In this document: positions 57,937-64,000 of the stretch, in pieces
Layout: every line of letters starts with the position of its first letter
Position numbering within the stretch: the first letter of the stretch is position 1
NCBI GenBank assembly: GCA_003141095.1
Contig: PLKM01000058.1
Span: forward strand, 1 to 64,000
DNA length: 64,000 nt
Source: Acidimicrobiaceae bacterium
GTDB lineage: Bacteria > Actinomycetota > Acidimicrobiia > Acidimicrobiales > RAAP-2
Reading direction: 5' to 3'
Program-made: the position numbers and the translations under genes
Notes under the pieces: model-generated
Told to the model about the DNA's origin: nothing
The model's database searches: none
Seen by the model: only the letters and a program-made list of their open reading frames with translations

Positions 57937-60633
57937 ATGGAAGCCACCTCGGAGACGTCTACCCGGTGGTGGCGGCCCCTCGACCGCGCCGATCGGCGCG
58001 CACTCGCCCTGATCGTCGGGCTTCCGATCCTCGCGTTCGCACTGCCCGCGCTCTGGGGTCATCCGGCCATTGCTCAAGATAATCTTCTGCAGAATTTTCC
58101 CCTGCGCGTGCTCACGGGCCAGCAGATCGATAGCGGTCATCTGCCGCTGCTTAATCCACTCGCGGACTCGGGCACCCCGCTGCTCGGGGGAATGAACGCC
58201 GGGTCGTTCTTCCCCCTGACGTTCTTGTTTGCGGCCCTCCCGGCGATTCTGGCGTGGGTGCTCAATCTCATCTCCGTCTACGTCACAGCGGCCCTCGGGA
58301 TGTTCGCGCTGCTTCGCTGGCACGGACTACGGACCTTCGCCTCACTGCTGCCGGCGATGGTCTACGCCTATAGCGGGGCCATGATTGGTCAACTGGTCCA
58401 CTTGGGGGTGATCCAGGGTTACGCGTTACTGCCCTGGGCCCTGCTCGTCATGCTCGCCATGGCCAAGGCGGTGGAGCGTGCGAGAGACTCGACGTGGAGA
58501 GAGCGGTTCGCCATGCTACTTCCGAGCATGACGGGACTGGCGGGACTCTGGGGACTCACGACGTTGACGGGTGAGCCTCGCGCCATTGCCGAGATGCAAC
58601 TGGTTCTCTTGATTGTCGGGCCCGTCGTTCTCCTGGTGCGCGGTACGTGGCAACCGTCGAACTGGACCAATCGAATCGTGTACGTGGGAAGCGTCGCCCT
58701 GGGCGTGGCGTGGGGGGCGGTCATCGGTCTTGCCCAGCTGCTGCCCGGTTGGGCATTCATCAATCAGTCCCAGCGCACGGGCCTCACCTACCAGTGGTAC
58801 GGGGCGGGCTCGTTGGCGGTGCGATGGACGAGTCTCATGTTCATACCTGACATCTTTGGCGGTAACGGCAGCCTGCATCAGCCGAGTTTCTTCGTGAACT
58901 ACAACTTGCCCGAGGTCACCGGTTACGTCGGCGTACTGGCCCTGGTGGCGCTCTTCGCGTACATGAGTCGCCTGACCCGTCGGGGTTGGCGGGGTGGTGA
59001 GCGTGACTGGATTGTCTACTTCGTGGTCGCGGTCGTTGGTCTCTTCGCCACGTGGGGCAGCTTCACGCCGTTGGGCCACCTTTTCAGTGACATCCCTCTC
59101 TACGGGAGCACTCGACTCCAGAGTCGCAACATCATCCTGGTTGACCTCGGCGTCACGGTGCTGCTCGGTTGGTTCCTGCAGCGGCTCAGCGAGAAGGATT
59201 TCGCGGGCGCCGGACTCGTGGGGCGACGAAAGTGGTTCACGCTGCTGCCGGCCTTGGTGGTGGCGGCGTTGTCCTTCACGATGCTGTTCTTCGGCAACGC
59301 GATCGTGGACTGGATCGTCAAGGAACCCGAAGCCAGCCAGCTCGCGAACTTCGAGACGCCCACCCTGCTGCTTCATCTGTTCGTGGCCCTCGGGTTCGTC
59401 TGGTGTCTCATTTGGGGTCTTACGAGCCGCAAGCTCCTTCGTTGGCTCACCATCCTCGTGGTCGCGGACGTCCTGGTCTTCGCCGTCTTCTGCTCGGAGG
59501 GATTTCTGTCGGGACGGGTGAACGTCGAACCCTCCAGAACCAGCGCCGTGGCCCAACTTGGCGCACAGGGCCGCTTCGCCCTCGTCGACCCCTCGGGCTC
59601 GGACCACTACGTCTTCGAAGACTTGGGCGGGGGGAACATGAACGTCTTCACCGGCCTGTCGAGCGTCCAGGGCTACGGATCGCTGATCGACCAGCACTAC
59701 GGCGCCATCACCGACACCCACCCGCTGTACGGCCTCGACGGCTGCCAACTCGCGAGGGGCATCTATCGCCAGCTGCGACTCTCCTCAGTGGTGATCTCCA
59801 TGGACAAACTCGCGTTGCTCGTTACGCCGACAATGAGCCCCGCGCAACCATGTGTTCGCCTTGAACGTGCCACGACGACGCGTCGCTACTTCGGCGCGGT
59901 CATACCCGTGAGCACCGTGACGATTCGCGGGCCGGGAACCCGCAGGCTCGCGACCGGCGCCGTGACCGCGCAGTTGCTCAACGCCAAGGGCCAGCCCTTC
60001 GGGGCCACCATCAGCGAACCCGGGTCGTCGACGATGTCGTTTGACTTCTCATCACGAGGAGAGCGTGGCGCGGGGGTGCTCATCACTGCAGCCAGTGGCG
60101 CATTGATAACCTCCACCACGGTCCAAGAGCGGGGCAACTCGGCGCCGTCGTACCAGTTGAACACCACGTTCGAACTGGCGCTCTCGTCGTCGGCGTGGCG
60201 ACTGACGGCGACGAACGGGACGCTCTCGTACTTCCGCGCGACCTCCCTGCGCCCCAGCGACTGGATCGCGTCACGCACTTCAACGTCACGTATCACCAAG
60301 ATTCGCAATACGTCGTGGGGCGATTCGTGGGTGACGGTGAAGGGTGCGCACCCGACGGTGATCAAACGGTCGATGGAGTGGATTCCCGGTTGGCGCGCGA
60401 CGGCGGTCAACAACCGCAGCGGCGCGAGTGAGGCCCTTCACGTCGAGCGCTCCGGTCTCATCCAACAAGTGCACGTGCCGGCCGGCGACTGGACAGTCCA
60501 TTTCCATTACCACGCGCCGCACATTGAGATCGGTCTCGTCGCTTCGATCGTCGGGACCCTTTCACTTATCGTGTCGGTGTTCGTTCTCTGGCGACGGGTT
60601 CCCAGAAAACGGAAAGGTAGGGTGAACCCGTGA
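57937..60633 (+). CDS. YfhO-like multi-pass membrane protein
   Basis: ~900 aa, N-terminal multi-TM region with QDNLLQNFPLRVLTGQQIDSGHLPLLNPLADSGTPLLGGMNAGSFFPLTFLF, large exported C-region, terminal TM. Confidence 0.75.
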   Translation: MEATSETSTRWWRPLDRADRRALALIVGLPILAFALPALWGHPAIAQDNLLQNFPLRVLTGQQIDSGHLPLLNPLADSGTPLLGGMNAGSFFPLTFLFAALPAILAWVLNLISVYVTAALGMFALLRWHGLRTFASLLPAMVYAYSGAMIGQLVHLGVIQGYALLPWALLVMLAMAKAVERARDSTWRERFAMLLPSMTGLAGLWGLTTLTGEPRAIAEMQLVLLIVGPVVLLVRGTWQPSNWTNRIVYVGSVALGVAWGAVIGLAQLLPGWAFINQSQRTGLTYQWYGAGSLAVRWTSLMFIPDIFGGNGSLHQPSFFVNYNLPEVTGYVGVLALVALFAYMSRLTRRGWRGGERDWIVYFVVAVVGLFATWGSFTPLGHLFSDIPLYGSTRLQSRNIILVDLGVTVLLGWFLQRLSEKDFAGAGLVGRRKWFTLLPALVVAALSFTMLFFGNAIVDWIVKEPEASQLANFETPTLLLHLFVALGFVWCLIWGLTSRKLLRWLTILVVADVLVFAVFCSEGFLSGRVNVEPSRTSAVAQLGAQGRFALVDPSGSDHYVFEDLGGGNMNVFTGLSSVQGYGSLIDQHYGAITDTHPLYGLDGCQLARGIYRQLRLSSVVISMDKLALLVTPTMSPAQPCVRLERATTTRRYFGAVIPVSTVTIRGPGTRRLATGAVTAQLLNAKGQPFGATISEPGSSTMSFDFSSRGERGAGVLITAASGALITSTTVQERGNSAPSYQLNTTFELALSSSAWRLTATNGTLSYFRATSLRPSDWIASRTSTSRITKIRNTSWGDSWVTVKGAHPTVIKRSMEWIPGWRATAVNNRSGASEALHVERSGLIQQVHVPAGDWTVHFHYHAPHIEIGLVASIVGTLSLIVSVFVLWRRVPRKRKGRVNP

Positions 60634-61400
60634 AGAGGATCGCAATCGTTGGCGGAGCCGGACGCATGGGCCAGGCCCTCGCCCAAGGCCTGAACGCGCT
60701 CGCGCAGATCACGGTCGCTGCGCTCGTTGACGTGCACGAACCCCGTGAGTCCTATGGTGCGCGCTACCACGAGCTGCTCACTGGCGTCGAACCCAGCGGA
60801 GTTGACGCGGTGGTCGACTTCTCGAACCCCGAGGGCGTCGTGGTATCGGCGGCGTGGTGCGCCGAGCACGGTATTGGTCTCGTCATTGGAGCGACCGGGC
60901 TCAGCGCAGAGCAACGTGGCGCCGTCGAGGCGGCCGGTGCGAAGACCGGCGTCGTCATGGCGTCGAACTTCTCGATTGGCGCGGTGCTCTCCGAGCGGTT
61001 CGCCGCCATGGCCGCTCCCTATTTCGAGGGCGTGGAGATCATTGAACTCCACCACGACAAGAAGGTTGACGCCCCCTCGGGTACGTCACTCGCCGCGGCT
61101 CGCCGTATCGGTGCCGCGCGAAAGAACGCCGGGATGGCGCCGCTCGTCGATCCCACCGTTCGTCACACCGTGGCGGGCGCGCGCGGCGCCGATGCGGGCG
61201 ACGGCGTAATGATCCACTCGGTGCGCCTTCCCGGGCTCGTGGCGCATCAAGAGATCCTCTTCGGCGGCCCCGGCGAAGGACTCACGATTCGTCACGACTC
61301 CTACGATCGCCAGAGTTTCGTGCAAGGGGTCGCGCTCGCCGTGCTCGCCGTTTCATCGACGCCGGGCCTCACGACTGGCATCGATTCGTTCATTGCCTAG
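60630..61400 (+). CDS. dapB: 4-hydroxy-tetrahydrodipicolinate reductase
   Basis: IAIVGGAGRMGQALAQ; ELHHDKKVDAPSGTSLAAA. Confidence 0.97.
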   Translation: MKRIAIVGGAGRMGQALAQGLNALAQITVAALVDVHEPRESYGARYHELLTGVEPSGVDAVVDFSNPEGVVVSAAWCAEHGIGLVIGATGLSAEQRGAVEAAGAKTGVVMASNFSIGAVLSERFAAMAAPYFEGVEIIELHHDKKVDAPSGTSLAAARRIGAARKNAGMAPLVDPTVRHTVAGARGADAGDGVMIHSVRLPGLVAHQEILFGGPGEGLTIRHDSYDRQSFVQGVALAVLAVSSTPGLTTGIDSFIA

Positions 61401-61442
61401 TCGTGTTCGCCCGATTCGAGAGGAGCGACATTCAATGGCTGG

Positions 61443-61448
61443 TAACTT
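61443..61448 (+). promoter_or_regulatory. -10-like TAACTT, 6 nt before dapA ATG 61455
   Basis: TAACTT-CGTTCT-ATG; no SD. Confidence 0.45.
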
Positions 61449-61454
61449 CGTTCT

Positions 61455-62351
61455 ATGGGTTCACCGCGATTAGGTACTGTTCTTACGGCGATGGTGACCC
61501 CCTTTGGGCCCGACGGATCCATTGACTTTGACGTCGCGGGCGACCTGGCGGCGTTTCTGGTCGAGCAGGGGAGCAACGGGCTGGTCGTGGCGGGTTCCAC
61601 CGGCGAGGGCTCTTCGCTCTCGGACGAGGAGAAGCTCAGCCTGTTCACGTGCGTGGCCCAACGGGTCACGGTACCGGTGCTCGCCGGATCGACGTCGTCG
61701 AATACCGCCCACTCAGTGGCGTTGACGAGCCAAGTGGCGAAGACCGGGGTGGCTGGCGTCCTCGCCACGACTCCCGCGTACGCGCGACCCAGCCAGAGTG
61801 GCATCGCCGGTCACCTCGGGGCCATCGCGGACAGCACGGAGCTTCCAGTGATGCTGTACGACATTCCGGTTCGCACCGGCCGCAAAATCGCGTCCTCGAC
61901 GACTATCGACCTCGTGCGGGCGCACTCGAACATCGTGGCCCTGAAGGACGCCTCCGCGGACCTGGTGTCGGCCGCGCACACCAAGGCCGTGCTCGGTGAC
62001 GCGCTCGACCTCTACAGCGGCGACGACGGCCTCTTGTTGCCATTCATGGCCGTCGGTGCCGTCGGCGTCGTTTCGGTGGCGGCCCACTGGGCGGGACCGG
62101 AGTTCGTCGGGATTGTCCACTCGGTCGAAGCGGGCGATTGGACCAATGCTCGATTACTGAACGAGCGTGTGAGCGCGAGTTGCGCATTCGAAAGCACCGA
62201 GTCGTACCCCAACCCACTACCCTCGAAGGCCGCGATGCGCGCGCTGGGGTTCGCGGTGGGCGAGTGTCGCTACCCGCTCGGTCCGGGCGATGAGATCCTC
62301 GATGCGTCCGCCGCTCAAGTCGTTGCGTCACTGCGAGCACAACGTGGCTAA
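61455..62351 (+). CDS. dapA: 4-hydroxy-tetrahydrodipicolinate synthase
   Basis: GLVVAGSTGEGSSLSDEEK; YDIPVRTGRKI; VALKDAS. Confidence 0.96.
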   Translation: MGSPRLGTVLTAMVTPFGPDGSIDFDVAGDLAAFLVEQGSNGLVVAGSTGEGSSLSDEEKLSLFTCVAQRVTVPVLAGSTSSNTAHSVALTSQVAKTGVAGVLATTPAYARPSQSGIAGHLGAIADSTELPVMLYDIPVRTGRKIASSTTIDLVRAHSNIVALKDASADLVSAAHTKAVLGDALDLYSGDDGLLLPFMAVGAVGVVSVAAHWAGPEFVGIVHSVEAGDWTNARLLNERVSASCAFESTESYPNPLPSKAAMRALGFAVGECRYPLGPGDEILDASAAQVVASLRAQRG

Positions 62352-64000
62352 GAGCACCGTTCGCGTTACCTTTCTGGGTGGGCTCGGCGAGATAGGTCGA
62401 AACTGCCTGGCGCTCGAACAAGACGGTCGAATCGTCATCGTCGACGCGGGCCTCATGTTCCCCGAGCCCAACATGTACGGCGTTGACATCATCCTGCCGG
62501 ACTTTCGATGGCTCATCGAACGACGTGACCGCGTGGACGCGATTGTGCTTACCCACGGCCACGAGGACCACACCGGCGCGCTTCGCTACCTCGTGAAGGA
62601 CGTCAACGTTCCAATCTACGGATCGGCTCTCACGCTGGGCTTTGCTCGCCACCGACTCACGGAGGCCAAAGTCGCCAAGGACCTCACCTTCATCGAGGTC
62701 ACCGACGGCGAGCGCCGGCGCATCGGACCCTTCGAGGTTGAGTTCATCCCGGTCACGCATTCGGTGCCGAGCGCGCACGCACTGGCTTTTCATACCAGCG
62801 TGGGCATCATCGTCCACTCGGGAGACTTCAAACTTGACCTGACGCCGATCGACGGACGCCGCACCGACATTTCGCGTTTGGCGGCGATCGGTGACGAGGG
62901 CGTCGCCTTGCTGCTCTGCGACTCGACGAACGCCGAAGAGCCGGGCTTCACCGCGTCGGAGCGGTCGGTGGGCGGAGCGCTTCGCCGACTCTTCCTCGAA
63001 CGTCCCGAACGGCGACTCGTCGTGGCGTGTTTCGCGAGCCATATTCACCGCGTGCAACAGATCATCGACGTCGCGCGAGAGCAGCATCGCAAGATTGCCC
63101 TGATGGGTCGCTCCATGGAGTCGAACGTGAAGCTCGCGAGGAAACTCAATCTGCTGCACGTCGAGACGGCCGACTTCATTGACATTGAAAACGTCGGCCA
63201 GTTCGCACCAGGCGAGGTGTGCGTGATCTGCACGGGGAGCCAGGGTGAGCCGCTGGCGGCCTTGTCAAAGCTCTCGCGTGGCGACGCGCGAAACTTCAAG
63301 GTGGGCGGCGACGACACGGTCATCCTCAGTTCGCACCCGATTCCCGGCAACGAGTGGTCGGTGGGCCGCGTCATTGACGATCTGCATCGCGCGGGTACCG
63401 AGGTCATCCATTCGGGCAACGAGCCGGTGCACGCATCGGGTCACGCCCGCCAGGGCGAGTTGCGCACCTTCCATCAACTTGTACGGCCCCGCAACTTTGT
63501 GCCCGTGCACGGCGAGTATCGACACATGGTCCATCACGCCGACCTGGCGCTCACGATGGGCATTTCGGAAAAGCACATCTTGATCTGCGAAGACGGCGAC
63601 CAGGTGGAGGTCACGGCCGCGGGCATTCGCCGGGCGGGCCAGGTGCCCGCGGGATTCCACTACATCGACGGGAGCGCGGGCGACCTCGACGAACGTCCCC
63701 TCGAAGAGCGGCGCATGCTCGCCGAGTACGGGGTGCTCCAGATATCGGCCGGCGTCGACGGCGAGCGTGGCGTCATCATCCAACCGGTCAGCCTGACCGC
63801 GCGGGGCTGGTTCGAGGGCGAACACGATAAGCAGCTGCTCGAGTCGGTGACCAAGGTGGTGCGTGACGCGCTCGTCTCAGCACTCAGCGAGGGCGACCGC
63901 GATCCGTTGTCGCTGAATAAAGTCGCTCAGCGCGCGGCGGGGCGCATCCTCGGCCAGAAGTTTCGGCGCCAACCGGTGCTGCTCGCCGCGATCGTCGTTC
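62344..64000 (+). CDS. rnj: Ribonuclease J (partial, runs off window)
   Basis: GTG 62344: VAKSTVRVTFLGGLGEIGRNCLALEQ; ILTHGHEDHTGALRYLV; not in ORF track because no stop in window. Confidence 0.95.
   Translation, partial: MAKSTVRVTFLGGLGEIGRNCLALEQDGRIVIVDAGLMFPEPNMYGVDIILPDFRWLIERRDRVDAIVLTHGHEDHTGALRYLVKDVNVPIYGSALTLGFARHRLTEAKVAKDLTFIEVTDGERRRIGPFEVEFIPVTHSVPSAHALAFHTSVGIIVHSGDFKLDLTPIDGRRTDISRLAAIGDEGVALLLCDSTNAEEPGFTASERSVGGALRRLFLERPERRLVVACFASHIHRVQQIIDVAREQHRKIALMGRSMESNVKLARKLNLLHVETADFIDIENVGQFAPGEVCVICTGSQGEPLAALSKLSRGDARNFKVGGDDTVILSSHPIPGNEWSVGRVIDDLHRAGTEVIHSGNEPVHASGHARQGELRTFHQLVRPRNFVPVHGEYRHMVHHADLALTMGISEKHILICEDGDQVEVTAAGIRRAGQVPAGFHYIDGSAGDLDERPLEERRMLAEYGVLQISAGVDGERGVIIQPVSLTARGWFEGEHDKQLLESVTKVVRDALVSALSEGDRDPLSLNKVAQRAAGRILGQKFRRQPVLLAAIVV

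Overview
The window is a mostly core-genome, GC-rich segment. Gene content (mtrA-mtrB-lpqB-like operon, mycothiol-dependent-enzyme family, Rip1-like protease, GTG/TTG starts, TANNNT -10 motifs) is consistent with an actinobacterium, possibly a deep lineage such as Acidimicrobiia; that placement is inference. The left ~10 kb is accessory: a GntR(YtrA)-ABC operon, an ECF sigma / membrane protein / secreted protein cassette, an Asp-box beta-propeller, an aldehyde dehydrogenase, four tRNAs (Lys, His, Arg, Pro), a decayed SDR pseudogene and a tRNA-like remnant. The rest is housekeeping: tig-clpP-clpX-folC-ndk-mreBCD-mrdA-rne-rplU-rpmA; obg-proB-proA plus a MoxR/VWA pair; nadD-rsfS; mtrAB-lpqB; xerC; rpsB-tsf-pyrH-frr-cdsA-dxr-rip-ispG-proS; rimP-nusA-ylxR-infB-rbfA-truB-ribF-rpsO-pnp; a YfhO-like giant; dapB-dapA-rnj (cut by the window end). 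I found no CRISPR array, phage or intact transposon and no convincing new multi-gene defence-type system. The most interesting signals are: (i) a recurrent -10-like hexamer exactly 6 nt (sometimes 7) before start codons of many genes, implying widespread leaderless transcription; (ii) a probable ATA start codon for ylxR, overlapping the nusA stop as ATAG; (iii) a 59-aa membrane protein gene between nadD and rsfS that is below the ORF-track cutoff; (iv) a 22-bp perfect palindrome over the GntR start codon; (v) an ECF sigma cassette with a secreted DUF4232-like/carboxypeptidase-regulatory-like protein; (vi) an SDR pseudogene with identifiable lesions. All calls come from reading sequence and motifs; no database search was run.
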